A stretch of DNA of 64,000 nucleotides from Rhodohalobacter sp. SW132 (GCF_003390325.1 NZ_QUOK01000002.1:496001-560000), one strand, 5' to 3'. Counted from the first letter of the stretch, positions 35,120 to 44,672 are shown. The notes: generated by a model not told the origin, from the letters alone. Made by a program: numbers and translations.

Positions 35120-35845
35120 TCAATAATTAAATCGCTGCCGGGTATAGGATCTCACATTTTCGCCATCCTGGCGGGCTGGGCGAAATCTCCATTGAAGAGC
35201 GGCGCGCAGTACAGCATCCATCAAACCGTGTTCGATGAATGGCAGAACTTCGTAATCGTCTCCATTCGAGTATTTTCGAATTTCAACGATAGACGCTTCC
35301 TCCACCGTACCGTTTTCATCCACGAGGAAATTAACAATCATTTCGATATTTCCACGAAGTTCGGCCGGAACTCCTGCCGGGGTACTTGCTTCAACAATTC
35401 TGACCACCGTTGGCGGAATTTGCGGATTTGATACTATGGTTGCTTCTTCCCCTTCAAACGCCGTACCCTGTCCCGGTTCAAGATCAGGCATTTCCGGTAC
35501 GTCCAGGTCGAGGTCAATATCCAGTTCAATCTCGATGATTTCATCACTGGGAACAGGCTGGGGCACCTGCGGACGCGGTGGCGGCGGAGGTGATGATCGC
35601 TGCTGGGTGATCTGAATTTCATCAATCAATACCTGTTCACGCGGAGCATCCAGGAAGAGTATTTCAGGCTCGTATTCAAACTGTGGCCAGAACCTGATCA
35701 GCAGAATAAAAAAAAGCTGTACTACAACCACAGCCATCAGGAAGCGGTTTACGTACCCCGATTCAGTTAATTTTTTTTGTGCTTGTTTTTGTCGCAAATC
35801 TGCGTGATCGTTTAGGTGTGCGTGAGCTGGGAACGTCTGAAACAA
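35120..35845 (-). CDS. tonB: Energy transducer TonB family protein
   Basis: 241 aa. A cytoplasmic N-terminus precedes one membrane helix at about 33-52 (RFLMAVVVVQLFFILLIRFW). Then comes a periplasmic Pro-rich stretch (SSPPPPPRPQVPQPVP), an acidic linker rich in Asp/Glu/Leu, and a C-terminal TonB domain at about 155-241 with EMIVNFLVDENGTVEEASIV and AALQWRFRPARQDGENV. It couples the proton-motive force to outer-membrane receptors. No exbB or exbD is adjacent. It lies 110 nt downstream of murQ on the same strand. Confidence 0.9.
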   Translation of the reverse strand: MFQTFPAHAHLNDHADLRQKQAQKKLTESGYVNRFLMAVVVVQLFFILLIRFWPQFEYEPEILFLDAPREQVLIDEIQITQQRSSPPPPPRPQVPQPVPSDEIIEIELDIDLDLDVPEMPDLEPGQGTAFEGEEATIVSNPQIPPTVVRIVEASTPAGVPAELRGNIEMIVNFLVDENGTVEEASIVEIRKYSNGDDYEVLPFIEHGLMDAVLRAALQWRFRPARQDGENVRSYTRQRFNY

Positions 35846-35955
35846 TTGGCCTTAGCGACCATACTTGCTGTGATTATTTATATTGAAATCGGGCAATGGG
35901 TGACAAAAGTAATAAACGTATCATCCTCGATACAATTATCATAAAATACGGAGAA

Positions 35956-36876
35956 TTAAACAGAAGCCCTTACAAAACCATTGTTCTCTGCCAGTCTGTT
36001 TTCCGCTTCTGCCCGTGTGCTATTAGTCAGGATCATAACCAGTGCGGTTTTCACATGTCCGTCTGTTTCCATCAGAATATTTTCGGCTGTTTCGTACGTA
36101 CAATCCGTCAGAAGCATAACGATTCGTTTGGCTCTTTCTTCTAATTTTTTATTACTCAGCTGAAGATCCACCATCACATTTTCATAAACTTTCCCCAGAC
36201 GGATCATCGCACCTGTACTCAGCATATTCAGAACCATTTTCTGTGCCGTTCCGCTCTTCATTCGCGTACTGCCCATGATCACTTCAGGCCCCACAGGCAC
36301 GTCGATCATGAAATCGATCTCATCCCGGATATCAACCTGGTCTGCTGATACTGTCGTAATAAACGCAGTAATTGCACCTCTCTCTTTGGCCTCCAGTACT
36401 GCTCCGTGAACGTATGGTGTTCTGCCGCTTGCCGCAAGCCCGACAACAACATCTTTATCTGTAACTTTCGCTTTTTTCACCTCCTCCCTTCCAGTAGACA
36501 GGCTATCTTCGGCCCCCTCCTGAGATACAAAAACTGCTTCTTTGCCGCCTGCAATAAATCCCTGAACAATGTCCGGGGCGGTTCCGAATGTAGGCGGACA
36601 TTCCGATGCATCCAGAATCCCAAGCCGGCCGCTTGTACCCGCACCAAAATAGAGCAGGCGTCCGCCCTCCTTAATTTTCAAAGCGATGGTTTCAACAGCT
36701 TCGGCAATTACGGGAAGTTTATACTCCACCTGTTCCGCAACTTTTTTATCCTCTCTATTGATCTGTTTAACAATCTCGTAGCTGCCGGCCATATCGATCC
36801 TCATCGTCTCCGGATTGCGCTGCTCCGTGAGCAGTACACTTAACTTATCAAACAGGTCACGGTCTAATCTATTCAT
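35956..36876 (-). CDS. murQ: N-acetylmuramic acid 6-phosphate etherase
   Basis: MurQ removes lactate from MurNAc-6-phosphate in peptidoglycan recycling. It is 306 aa with an SIS-fold. Motifs are LLTEQRNPETM near the N-terminus, YFGAGTSGRLGILDASECPPTF at about 76-97 (phosphosugar binding, catalytic Glu region), and GPEVIMGSTRMKSGTAQKM at about 196-214. It lies 15 nt after accC. No MurNAc transporter or kinase (anmK) is nearby. Confidence 0.95.
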   Translation of the reverse strand: MNRLDRDLFDKLSVLLTEQRNPETMRIDMAGSYEIVKQINREDKKVAEQVEYKLPVIAEAVETIALKIKEGGRLLYFGAGTSGRLGILDASECPPTFGTAPDIVQGFIAGGKEAVFVSQEGAEDSLSTGREEVKKAKVTDKDVVVGLAASGRTPYVHGAVLEAKERGAITAFITTVSADQVDIRDEIDFMIDVPVGPEVIMGSTRMKSGTAQKMVLNMLSTGAMIRLGKVYENVMVDLQLSNKKLEERAKRIVMLLTDCTYETAENILMETDGHVKTALVMILTNSTRAEAENRLAENNGFVRASV

Positions 36877-36891
36877 TTTTTTAACCGGGTT

Positions 36892-38397
36892 TTATCGTCT
36901 GTTACTCCACCACTGATTTACATCCGTGCCGGTCTGTTTAAGATTTCCGTTTTTACCGCTGCCCTGCGAATCTTCGTGCAGTGCAGCTACGAGTGATGCA
37001 GCAAGTGCATCCAGCTCATTCACTTTTTCAAACATAGTCTCTTTTACAGGATCGAAATGATCCTTCACAAAATGAGTATCATACTGACCGCTCGAAAATG
37101 CATCGTGTTTCAGCGTAAATTCGCAGAATGGAATTGTGGTTCGGCAGCCGCTGATCTCATACTCGTGAAGAGCGCGAAGCATTTTTTTGATGGCCAGTTT
37201 TCGCGTTGCAGAGTGTACAGAAAGTTTAGAGATCATCGGGTCGTAGTTGATGGTTACCTCGCCGCCCTCTTCAACTCCGGAATCCACACGCACTCCCGCA
37301 CCGGCCGGAATTCTGTGGCGCGTAAGCGTTCCTGTACTCGGCAAAAACTGATCTGATGGATCTTCGGCGTAGACCCGGCATTCGATTGCGTGACCGTTTT
37401 TTTGAATATCATTCTGCTGAAACGGGAGCGGTTTTCCCTCCGCAATTTCAATCTGCGCCCTCACCAGATCTATTCCGGTAATCATTTCTGTAACGGGATG
37501 CTCCACCTGCAGACGTGTATTCATCTCGAGGAAATAGAATTTCTGATGTTTATCCACAAGAAATTCGATCGTCCCGGCCCCTTCGTAATTACACGCTTTG
37601 GCCGCTTTTACGGCAGCATCCGCCATCTCATCTCTGAGTTTTGACGTCAGAAGTGAACTGGGCGCCTCTTCAATCACTTTTTGATGCCTTCGCTGCACAG
37701 AACATTCCCGTTCAAACAGATGGACTGTATTTCCGTCACGATCGGCCAGAATCTGGAACTCAATATGACGCGGCTCCTCCAGGTATTTTTCAACATACAC
37801 CCGGTCATCGCCAAACGCATTTCGAGCTTCAGACTGTGCCGATTTTACGCTGGCTGTAAAATCTTTCTCATCGTGCACTATTCTCATCCCTTTACCGCCC
37901 CCGCCGGCTGCCGCTTTTATCAAAACCGGAAAACCCACATTCCGGGCTACGGAAAGAGCCTTTTCCACGTCTTCCATTGCATCTTTTGTTCCCGGCGGAC
38001 ACGGAACGCCAGCTTTGCCCATCAGGTCACGGGCCGCCGTTTTATCCCCCATGAGGCGCATCGATTCAGCGCTCGGGCCGATGAAGATTATTCCCTCATC
38101 TTTCACACGGTTGGAAAACTCACCGTTTTCACTCAAAAACCCGTACCCGGGATGGATGGCATCCGCATCCGTCTGCTTTGCCGCACCGATTACTTTATCC
38201 ATATCGAGGTAGCTCTCTGAAGACGCCGCTTCGCCTACCCAGACCGATTCATCGGCAAATTTCACATGCGGAGCTTTTGCATCCGGCGTGGAGTAGATCG
38301 CTACAGTTCGAATTCCCATCTCATAGCAGGTTCGCATAACCCGGAGTGCAATTTCACCCCGGTTCGCCACAAGAACCTTCTTAATCGTTTGCTTCAT
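36892..38397 (-). CDS. accC: Biotin carboxylase subunit of acyl-CoA carboxylase
   Basis: ATP-grasp biotin carboxylase, 501 aa. It begins KKVLVANRGEIALRVMRTC and has ATP loop KAAAGGGGKGMRIV at about 161-174, HIEFQILAD, ERECSVQRRHQKVIEEAP, and the catalytic FLEMNTRLQVEHPVTE at about 287-302. It is about 50 residues longer than E. coli AccC. The extra C-terminus is polar and ends GTDVNQWWSNRR, similar to subunits of separate acetyl/propionyl-CoA carboxylases in this phylum. No BCCP gene is adjacent. A 31-bp tandem duplication lies just upstream. Confidence 0.93.
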   Translation of the reverse strand: MKQTIKKVLVANRGEIALRVMRTCYEMGIRTVAIYSTPDAKAPHVKFADESVWVGEAASSESYLDMDKVIGAAKQTDADAIHPGYGFLSENGEFSNRVKDEGIIFIGPSAESMRLMGDKTAARDLMGKAGVPCPPGTKDAMEDVEKALSVARNVGFPVLIKAAAGGGGKGMRIVHDEKDFTASVKSAQSEARNAFGDDRVYVEKYLEEPRHIEFQILADRDGNTVHLFERECSVQRRHQKVIEEAPSSLLTSKLRDEMADAAVKAAKACNYEGAGTIEFLVDKHQKFYFLEMNTRLQVEHPVTEMITGIDLVRAQIEIAEGKPLPFQQNDIQKNGHAIECRVYAEDPSDQFLPSTGTLTRHRIPAGAGVRVDSGVEEGGEVTINYDPMISKLSVHSATRKLAIKKMLRALHEYEISGCRTTIPFCEFTLKHDAFSSGQYDTHFVKDHFDPVKETMFEKVNELDALAASLVAALHEDSQGSGKNGNLKQTGTDVNQWWSNRR

Positions 38398-38409
38398 TTA
38401 GAATATGTT

Positions 38410-38471
38410 TGATTGTAAAGTGATGTGACCGATGAACGGTTGATTGTAAAGTGATGTGACCGATGAACGGT
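38410..38471. repeat. Perfect 31-bp tandem duplication upstream of accC
   Basis: Two identical 31-bp units, 38410-38440 and 38441-38471, each starting TGATTGTAAAGTGATGTG and ending GATGAACGGT. They lie 13-74 bp upstream of the accC start, in its 5' untranslated or promoter region. The perfect identity implies a recent duplication. Confidence 0.95.
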
Positions 38472-38730
38472 TCGACAGATCGCTGACGCGGCTACAAATA
38501 TAAAAATTGTAACGACCATTCGTTGCGTAAATATTTGAAATGATACCCGGAATGAAAAACAACCAGCTTCTGATGAACAGTCCGAAGCAGGGTGATTGGA
38601 GAGATTATCTAAGAACCATTAAGTATCTGGCCGTTGATAAATTTTATATGGGAATCGATTCGTGTTCAAAAAATGAGCGCATTAAGTGCGGGATGATGCC
38701 CATTTTAGAGATTCGAAATTCTACGAATTC

Positions 38731-39444
38731 CTAAAATAAATGCTCGATGAACATGGAATCGACCAGTTTCCAGGGGTCAGAAACTTTCTCATCCCATACA
38801 TAAAACTTGTGGTTGATGTTTTTCGACCAAAGCAGGTCGCTGATCTTTTCAGAGCAACCCCGAAGCGGATCATTGGAGTAGCTCAGAAGTCTGAAATCAA
38901 CATCTTCAAACTGCTTTAGAATCGCCCGGTCGTTTAGATTTGGCAGAAAATCGATCGGGTTGCTAAAGTATGCAGAGTCGTCGTAGTGGCCATCCAGATA
39001 GGATTTGATATCATACATTCCGCTGATGCCGATCACTTTGTGCACCAGCTCAGGATGTTTGAGCCCGATCAGGAATGCGTAGTAGGCTCCGAGAAATGCA
39101 CCGGAGAGTATCAGGTAGGAACTGCTGTTCTGTTTTCTCACAAAAGGGATCACCTCATCTGTGATGTATTGCTCGTACTGCATTTGCCGGCGAATTCTCA
39201 GCGAAGGATCTGCCTCTTTGTTCAAAAGACTTTCTTCTGCAATAGAGTCCACACAAAAGAACTGATTGTACCCCTCGTTTATCTGAACCTGGAGCGATTC
39301 AATCATACCGGTTTCTTCCCACTCACTGCAGGTACCCTCTTCGGAAGGAAAAATAATGACGGGTGCCCCGCTCGTGCCATACTTCAGAAGTTTCATCTTT
39401 TTACCGAGACTTGGACTTTTCCAGCTGTGCTCTTCCCGTTTCAT
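38731..39444 (-). CDS. Esterase-like alpha/beta-hydrolase with lost nucleophile
   Basis: 237-aa cytoplasmic protein resembling the YbbA/esterase-D group of alpha/beta-hydrolases: VIIFPSEEGTCSEWEETGM near the N-terminus, VIGISGMYDIKSYLDG and NDPLRG later. The nucleophile elbow, usually GCSxGAYHA in this group, reads LSGAFLGAYYA at about 115-125, so Ser is replaced by Phe. Classical hydrolysis is unlikely. It may be a pseudoenzyme or use other chemistry. It is monocistronic. Confidence 0.75.
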   Translation of the reverse strand: MKREEHSWKSPSLGKKMKLLKYGTSGAPVIIFPSEEGTCSEWEETGMIESLQVQINEGYNQFFCVDSIAEESLLNKEADPSLRIRRQMQYEQYITDEVIPFVRKQNSSSYLILSGAFLGAYYAFLIGLKHPELVHKVIGISGMYDIKSYLDGHYDDSAYFSNPIDFLPNLNDRAILKQFEDVDFRLLSYSNDPLRGCSEKISDLLWSKNINHKFYVWDEKVSDPWKLVDSMFIEHLF

Positions 39445-39979
39445 ACTTGATTAGTTTTTTATGATGATTTGAGTCAAGTGTTTGTTATTCATCATAAAAT
39501 AGCAGAAACAAACTTCTATTGGAAGCGCTTTTCATTTATTAATGCTTAGTTATTGAATTCTAACCACAAGATGGTGAGAGCGGACTTTGGTTCAGCCGAA
39601 ATCATATAATCTTAATTCAGGTAAGCTTTCGGCTAATGAACTATCTCGGGGCCGAGCCCACGAGGTATCAATTTGGGTACCATACCATTTTGATCGATAT
39701 GGAGTTTATTCTGGAGTATGCCTCTTAGAGAGGCTGTGAGGAAATACACAGTCAAATATATGAGCCATTTATTTTTACCACGAAGGCACAAAGTCGCGAA
39801 GACACACGAAGTTTAATAAAATCATGCAAATCCACTTCGTGAATCTTCGAGTCCTCGTGGCTTCGTGGTGAATTTTATAATTCTCAATAAGTATTGATAC
39901 GTTATTTTCTCATAGCCTCTCAAAGGAGCACTTTTATCCTTTCCGACTCAAAGGGTCGGGGAATTATAGCACTCATAAA
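39445..39979. other. Intergenic, 535 bp, dispersed repeat
   Basis: No gene. 39638-39976 is a relative of the element at 49646-49917: both start AACTA(T/C)CTC(G/C)GGGC, share ATCGATATGGAG, and end in the stem CCGACTC ... GAGTCGG or its variant followed by GGGAATTA. An internal inverted repeat CACGAAGGCAC.../...CTTCGTGG at about 39779-39870 adds more secondary structure. Confidence 0.6.
39638..39976. repeat. Dispersed intergenic element, copy 1 (pair at 49646)
   Basis: The leading 75 bp and trailing 48 bp match those of 49646-49917, while the interior differs. Here the middle contains a long imperfect palindrome of CACGAAG-type sequence. At 49646 the middle contains the CCCCCTT palindromes also seen inside the trp operon. 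Confidence 0.6.
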
Positions 39980-41503
39980 TTAATGTTTTGCACCGTTTGT
40001 GTAGCCGTTACCGTTTGTTGGGTGAACCTGTTTTTTAGGAGAGTTTTGGCTTTGCCCGATTTTTGAATAGCTAAATTGAGTTTCATCCGGTAATGAGTAA
40101 TGATTGTTATAATCATCGCTTGAATCCAGCCTGTTTTTCTTTTCGAAATTCTCATCGGCAGAACAGTTCACACGCTGCCGTAATTCGCGGATAATTCCCT
40201 CAATGACGTGCACCTGGCTTTGAAGCTCTTCCGCGGTGGCTGCATTTTTTTCTGCGGTGCCGGCTGTTTGATCTGCATTTCGTGAGATATCACCAATGGC
40301 CTGTTTTAAATCTTCAAGATTATCTGCCTGGCTCCCGGTAGCTTCGTGGACTTCATTCATCCATTCCATCAGATGACTCACCTGACCGGTAATCTCTTCT
40401 GAAATACTTTTGCCCTGCTCTGCTTTCACCGAGTTATCTTCGATAAGTACTGCAATATCACTTGCCGCTTTAGCCGTTTTTTGGGCCAAAACCCGCACTT
40501 CATCAGTCACCACCGCGAATCCTTTTCCGGCTTCCCCGGCACGTGCTGCTTCTACTGCCGCATTAAGAGCAAGCAGATTTGTCTGAGATGCAATGCTGTC
40601 AATCGTTTTAATGATAGATGTGATATTGTCACTGGATGCTTTCAGATCCTTCATCGATTGATTCATCCGTTCAGAATTATCTGTCACTCGAACAACCTGG
40701 TTCCTCGCCGATGAGGTTTTCTCATTCAACTGCTGAATTTGCCGGTTCATTTCATCAATACTGCTGTTTGATGCCGATACGGCCTCACTGCTGCTGGATG
40801 CCGTAAGGGCAAGTTCCTGTCCGGATTCGGAGATCTCATCTGCGGCGTCGCTGGTATACTGTACCGATTCATTCAGGTGATCGATCATGCTGTAAACTGC
40901 CGCATTTTTCAAAAACTCACGGGTTAAATTTACAATGATACTGCTGTAAACAAGCATTGCCACAATCACAAACCCTGCATGAATAGCTACGATATCCCAT
41001 CCACAACCGTAATCAAATATCATAATGGGTGTGCCTGCAACAGATAGTTCAGCATCCTGAGCCATATTAAAAATCGCATGGTGCAATGCAGTTGTTACTG
41101 TTGCGGCAAGAACTGGTGAGATATCTTTATAGCGAATCAGGAATGCGAGAGAGATAAAAATATGAAAATGCATTTCGATCTGTCCCAAATGCTGCTGAAT
41201 AAACAGCATGGAAAACGCCATAAACGAAGCTCCGATTGTAATCCGACTCATTAAAGTGCCCGGATTGAAACTGAATACCATGTAGGCAATTCCATATATC
41301 AATCCGCCTCCCATGAAACCCAGCAGATACGTGCTGTAACTAAATGCCATCACGGTGGTTGCAACGGCCCAGTGAACAAGCAGCAATTTTAGCATGAACC
41401 GATCGGTTTCTACATAACTGGTTTGAAGTTGTTGCTCCACAGCTGGGGATAAATCATTCCTGAAAGATGGAAAGAAGCGTGAAAATGAGCTGTACTCTGA
41501 CAT
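39980..41503 (-). CDS. Methyl-accepting chemotaxis protein with multi-pass His-rich sensor
   Basis: 507 aa from the ATG at 41503; the longer reading frame overlaps the upstream gene and is rejected. The N-terminal half (about 30-205) is a multi-pass membrane domain of about six helices with conserved-looking histidines in [24 protein letters not shown] and [10 protein letters not shown] cytoplasmic signalling hairpin with [20 protein letters not shown] follows. No HAMP domain or large periplasmic loop is obvious. The gene upstream (29-nt gap) is SCO1-like, so the two are probably co-transcribed. The ligand is unknown; membrane His clusters suggest metal, haem or redox sensing. Confidence 0.88.
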   Translation of the reverse strand: MSEYSSFSRFFPSFRNDLSPAVEQQLQTSYVETDRFMLKLLLVHWAVATTVMAFSYSTYLLGFMGGGLIYGIAYMVFSFNPGTLMSRITIGASFMAFSMLFIQQHLGQIEMHFHIFISLAFLIRYKDISPVLAATVTTALHHAIFNMAQDAELSVAGTPIMIFDYGCGWDIVAIHAGFVIVAMLVYSSIIVNLTREFLKNAAVYSMIDHLNESVQYTSDAADEISESGQELALTASSSSEAVSASNSSIDEMNRQIQQLNEKTSSARNQVVRVTDNSERMNQSMKDLKASSDNITSIIKTIDSIASQTNLLALNAAVEAARAGEAGKGFAVVTDEVRVLAQKTAKAASDIAVLIEDNSVKAEQGKSISEEITGQVSHLMEWMNEVHEATGSQADNLEDLKQAIGDISRNADQTAGTAEKNAATAEELQSQVHVIEGIIRELRQRVNCSADENFEKKNRLDSSDDYNNHYSLPDETQFSYSKIGQSQNSPKKQVHPTNGNGYTNGAKH

Positions 41504-41532
41504 GATTTTAATCCTATACGATTCGTTAAATT

Positions 41533-42111
41533 TTATACAGAAGTTTTTTCTTTTGCATTGAGAATTGCGTTTAACAGAACCTCTCTGCTGCTTCCATTTC
41601 TCAATACTTCGGCAATCTGCCAACCGCCATTATGTCTTTTTAAAATGTAAAAATGGTCGGTGTGAGTAATCAGCCGATTTTCCTGTCGATTATTCGTAAC
41701 ACGGGCTGAAAATTCCTTCAATATTTGATCAAGCCTCTCCTTACCGGGATGTACACCCCGTATAGAGTTCGAGAAAAGTTTTGAATAATTGTCAGCCTCT
41801 CTACTGCCCGTTTTTCCTGAGAGATCCACTTCAACAAATATGCCGCCGGCCTTCAGACCGGTATTCTGAATTTCATCTGATTCAAGAACTTCAGAGAGTT
41901 TTAAAAGTGAAGTAGGACAGATAGAAGCGCAGCCCACAAAACCAAAAAACAGAACCTCAACCTCATTATCAGACGACTCCAAAAACGTAAATTCTGATAT
42001 AGCAGTAGATTTCACTGGATGGGAATCATCCAAATATCTACCGCCTACAACCAATATGAATGGAAGTAAGATGAGAACACCCAATAAAATAACAGAGCCA
42101 ACGCCATTCAT
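41533..42111 (-). CDS. SCO1/SenC-family thioredoxin-fold protein
   Basis: 192 aa from ATG 42111 (a TTG 5 codons upstream is less likely). An N-terminal membrane anchor at about 6-24 precedes a SCO-type thioredoxin domain. The copper/redox motif CxxxC is Cys61 and Cys65 in [14 protein letters not shown]; the conserved metal His is His150 or His153 in [14 protein letters not shown] proteins deliver copper to cytochrome oxidase CuA or act in periplasmic redox. No cox genes are nearby; the next gene is a chemoreceptor. Confidence 0.85.
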   Translation of the reverse strand: MNGVGSVILLGVLILLPFILVVGGRYLDDSHPVKSTAISEFTFLESSDNEVEVLFFGFVGCASICPTSLLKLSEVLESDEIQNTGLKAGGIFVEVDLSGKTGSREADNYSKLFSNSIRGVHPGKERLDQILKEFSARVTNNRQENRLITHTDHFYILKRHNGGWQIAEVLRNGSSREVLLNAILNAKEKTSV

Positions 42112-42459
42112 AAGTATAACAGCCAATGATTATTCCCATATACTTATCGTCTTTTTTACATCCCTCTTAATTCAATTCATGTCCCGGAGAAATGAATAAC
42201 AGATTATGATTTATGTATTTAAATTCAATGTGAGGCGCTCTTCACCATAATTCATATCATCATGTACGACAATGAATTAAGGGTTATAAAAACAGGTTTC
42301 TTCGCCATGGAGAGATAATTCCTGATAAACTCTCAAACACAGAAGGGCATATTTTTATTAAGGATAGGATAACTAAATTTGCGCGTGGTTATCCAAAAAA
42401 AAAAGCGCAGACCGTAAGATCTGCGCTTTTAATAGGGTTTGTATTCACAAAACATCGGG
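42112..42459. other. Intergenic, 348 bp
   Basis: Contains the terminator at 42395-42430. I see no gene, repeat or other hairpin in the remainder, which is AT-rich and may hold the promoter of the SCO1-like gene. Confidence 0.5.
42395..42430 (-). terminator. Intrinsic terminator after the Lmo0937-type gene
   Basis: On the minus strand, AAAAGCGCAGA, short loop, TCTGCGCTTTT followed by more T residues: an 11-bp stem directly before a run of ten T. It is about 30 nt past the small membrane peptide gene and ends the CsbD cluster. Confidence 0.9.
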
Positions 42460-42615
42460 TTACACCCGCCTTCGACCACCAATCACATCAATTAAAATTG
42501 AAATGACGGCAATCACGAGAAGTATGTGAATCAATCCACCGAGAGAATACCCGATAAATCCAATTAGCCAGCCTATGACCATGATGACAGCGATTAAATA
42601 TAATAATGATCTCAT
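42460..42615 (-). CDS. Lmo0937-family small membrane protein (DUF5670)
   Basis: A 51-aa two-helix membrane peptide starting MRSLLYLIAVIMVIGWLIGF and ending VIGGRRRV. This pattern (short hydrophobic segment, IGY...GGLIHILLVIAVI, basic tail) is that of the Lmo0937/DUF5670 family, common beside stress genes. A GGAGAA-like sequence 6-9 nt upstream may serve as ribosome site. It lies 62 nt after the coiled-coil lipoprotein gene and has its own terminator. Confidence 0.88.
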   Translation of the reverse strand: MRSLLYLIAVIMVIGWLIGFIGYSLGGLIHILLVIAVISILIDVIGGRRRV

Positions 42616-42677
42616 AATAGAATTCTCCGTTTTGGTTGAATTTAAAAATTGAGACTACTCAGAATTAACGTTAATGA

Positions 42678-43091
42678 TTACAGGTCGTCGTAACGATCCT
42701 GCAGGCGATTAGTCCAGTCATTGAATCTTGAGGATACATCATCGTACAGATTTTCGGTCTCTGATTTAACTGAGTCCCAGGTATCTTCAGAAGCATCCCT
42801 CACATCGTCAAGTGCCCGCTCAACATCTGATCGATCATCGGTGAGTTCATCACGTGCCTCCTCGAGTTCATCGGAAGCATCATCTCCGGCCTCTTCAATT
42901 CTGGAGTTCAGATCATCGATACGGTCATCCAGATCATCTCTTAAATCTTCGAGATTAGAAACAAGCTCCTCCCGCTCTTCTTCAAAATTTGAACTGGTCT
43001 CCCGATCCCTGTCGCCGCACTGAATAAACAGCAGAGATGCGACAAGTAAAAAGAGCACAGTGGTGGTTATATTTATGAATTTATTAAACAT
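42678..43091 (-). CDS. Coiled-coil lipoprotein
   Basis: 137 aa with signal sequence and lipobox LLFIQCGD (Cys26). The mature part is a highly charged helix with hydrophobic positions at heptad spacing (LEDLRDDLDDRIDDLNSRIE and similar), so a long coiled coil anchored in a membrane. It resembles small apolipoprotein-like stress proteins. It sits between csbD-like and Lmo0937-type genes on the same strand. Confidence 0.78.
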   Translation of the reverse strand: MFNKFINITTTVLFLLVASLLFIQCGDRDRETSSNFEEEREELVSNLEDLRDDLDDRIDDLNSRIEEAGDDASDELEEARDELTDDRSDVERALDDVRDASEDTWDSVKSETENLYDDVSSRFNDWTNRLQDRYDDL

Positions 43092-43139
43092 TATTATATC
43101 GTATTTTTTAGTGATTACAGTTTTAATGAATTAAAAATA

Positions 43140-43334
43140 TCAGGAGTCTTTCATGCCTTCAATTTCATCTATAACTTCTTGTCTTGTTTTGCCAAGTTTT
43201 TTCTGAAGCTTTCCCACAAGCTGATCTTCCTTGCCTTCCGCATAGGTCAGATCATCATCTGTAAGATCCCCATATTTTTCTTTCAGTTTCCCCTTTACTT
43301 CGTTCCAGTTACCTTTAATTCTCAGATTACTCAT
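43140..43334 (-). CDS. CsbD family stress protein
   Basis: 64 aa. Near-complete match to the CsbD pattern: IKGNWNEVKGKLKEKYGDLT followed by DDLTYAEGKEDQLVGKLQ. CsbD proteins are induced by general stress in many bacteria; the molecular role is unknown. It is the first gene of a three-gene cluster, preceded by AGGAGACAG-like purines that could be a ribosome site. Confidence 0.93.
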   Translation of the reverse strand: MSNLRIKGNWNEVKGKLKEKYGDLTDDDLTYAEGKEDQLVGKLQKKLGKTRQEVIDEIEGMKDS

Positions 43335-43734
43335 GACTGTCTCCTAATTATTGATGGTTTATTTTTAATTGTTGATTACTTCAGTGGTATATATTTACCC
43401 TGAAATAGAATGTTCCCCAAACCATTTCATCTCAGCGTGATACACTTAAATAACAAAAAAGCTAATCAATATCATAGTCACTAAATCAAACTATCGTTAA
43501 CCTAATCATGTATTTTGATAACTGAAATATTGGCGAATAAAGAATTCTAAGGTAGATTCTACTTCAGGTTTGAATTTTTTTGTAGTAGTTTTCACTACAC
43601 GTAATACCTGACTCAAGAATATATTTTAAAGTATGTTATAATTTTTTAATCACATGAATTATCATATCAAAACTGCCCAAATAGATAAGCTTGAATAATT
43701 AAATTAATAAGCGTGACTCTCATCTGTTCTGTTT

Positions 43735-44065
43735 TCATGGATTATAAGGGATAGAAACCAGCCCAGATTCGGAGCGGCATATCCGTAGCTGCAGAGGTGC
43801 TCAGAGTGAATCTCTGGGGTGCAAGGAGACCGAGTTTAAAAGAAGCGTCTTAAGTGCGGCATAATTCGAACTCTGAATTCATTGAAATACGTTCCGGATA
43901 AAAATGGGTTCGTTGTCTTGCAAGATTACCGATATATCGCACCTACGCCGCTACCATTTTTCATGCTCGTTCTTTAACCCAAGGCCACCGCTGCACGGTG
44001 ACTTTGGGCTACGGATATGACGCACCTAAGGTGCTTGGTTATTAGCCTTTGACACAGATATATTC
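43735..44065 (+). repeat. Dispersed repeat R, copy A (full length)
   Basis: About 330 bp. 5' half: AAACCAGCCC...GGAGCGGCATATCCGTAG ... AGTGCGGCATAATTCGAACT. 3' half: ATATCGCACCTACGCCGCTACC ... CCCAAGGCCACCGCTGCACG ... GACGCACCTAAGGTGCTTGG. Both halves recur at 55185-55840, where a MITE splits them. Several internal hairpins can be drawn, e.g. CACCTAAGGTG. Confidence 0.75.
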
Positions 44066-44128
44066 ACTTACCGTTTTTTAGGCAACCCATCGTAAAGAGT
44101 TATTTTTAGATTACAAATTATTCGATTC

Positions 44129-44215
44129 AATGAATGGCATTCACCTTTTCAGGGATGAAACCAGCCTCGTATCGGGGTGGTATCCTTTGAACTCCGAATT
44201 AAATCTCAGTCATAA
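44129..44215 (+). repeat. Dispersed repeat R, copy B (shortened)
   Basis: Begins GAATGGCATTCACCTTTT and AAACCAGCC like copy C at 55200, then jumps to the tail CTCCGAATTAAATCTCAG. The hairpin-rich middle is missing. Confidence 0.65.
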
Positions 44216-44672
44216 AATTCAAACAAATAGAACGACTCAAATTCAGGCCAACTTACCTTTTTTAAGACTATGAGTGGGCTTTGAATAAACAGGGAATTTG
44301 TTCAATGTCAAGGCCAAAGTGAGGTTGAAACTGCAGCATATAGCCGGTATTTAAGGATTTTAACCAATCGATAACGCCAACACTGGGCAAAAGACCGGTT
44401 TTGTAAAACCCTCTATGAATGTATCCCGAAACTCCCTTAGGGCGCGATAGGATGGGTATGTGGATGGGTCAGAAAGACTGGCAGCACTGAATGTACAAGA
44501 AGCCTTTACTTACTTAAATACAATTTCTTTGGTAATCAATTTTTTCACAGGACACATCCTGAAGAATTAGAAATGAATATTAATCGAGCTGAGGTTTACT
44601 GTATAAATTTAACGAAAAAAATACGGCAGGGACGGTTCAACATCCCTGCCGTAACGTCTGTGTTACCCTAAC

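Larger units (their letters stand above)
43335..44672. other. Intergenic, 1338 bp, two dispersed repeats
   Basis: No credible gene. 43735-44065 is a complete copy of the dispersed repeat described at 55185, and 44129-44215 a shortened one. The first 390 bp and the last 450 bp are AT-rich with no recognised feature, except a possible inverted repeat CAGGGACGG.../CCCTGCCGTAACG close to the chemoreceptor stop at about 44625-44660 that may act as terminator. Confidence 0.55.

Noticed and set aside
38540-38734. 64-aa plus-strand ORF upstream of accC
   Set aside because: Its end reads through a sequence like the tail of repeat R; no recognisable family. It could be a decayed fragment.
39980-41623. 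Longer chemoreceptor start at 41623
   Set aside because: The extra 40 residues overlap the 3' end of the SCO1-like gene and have no membrane or signal character; ATG 41503 is preferred.
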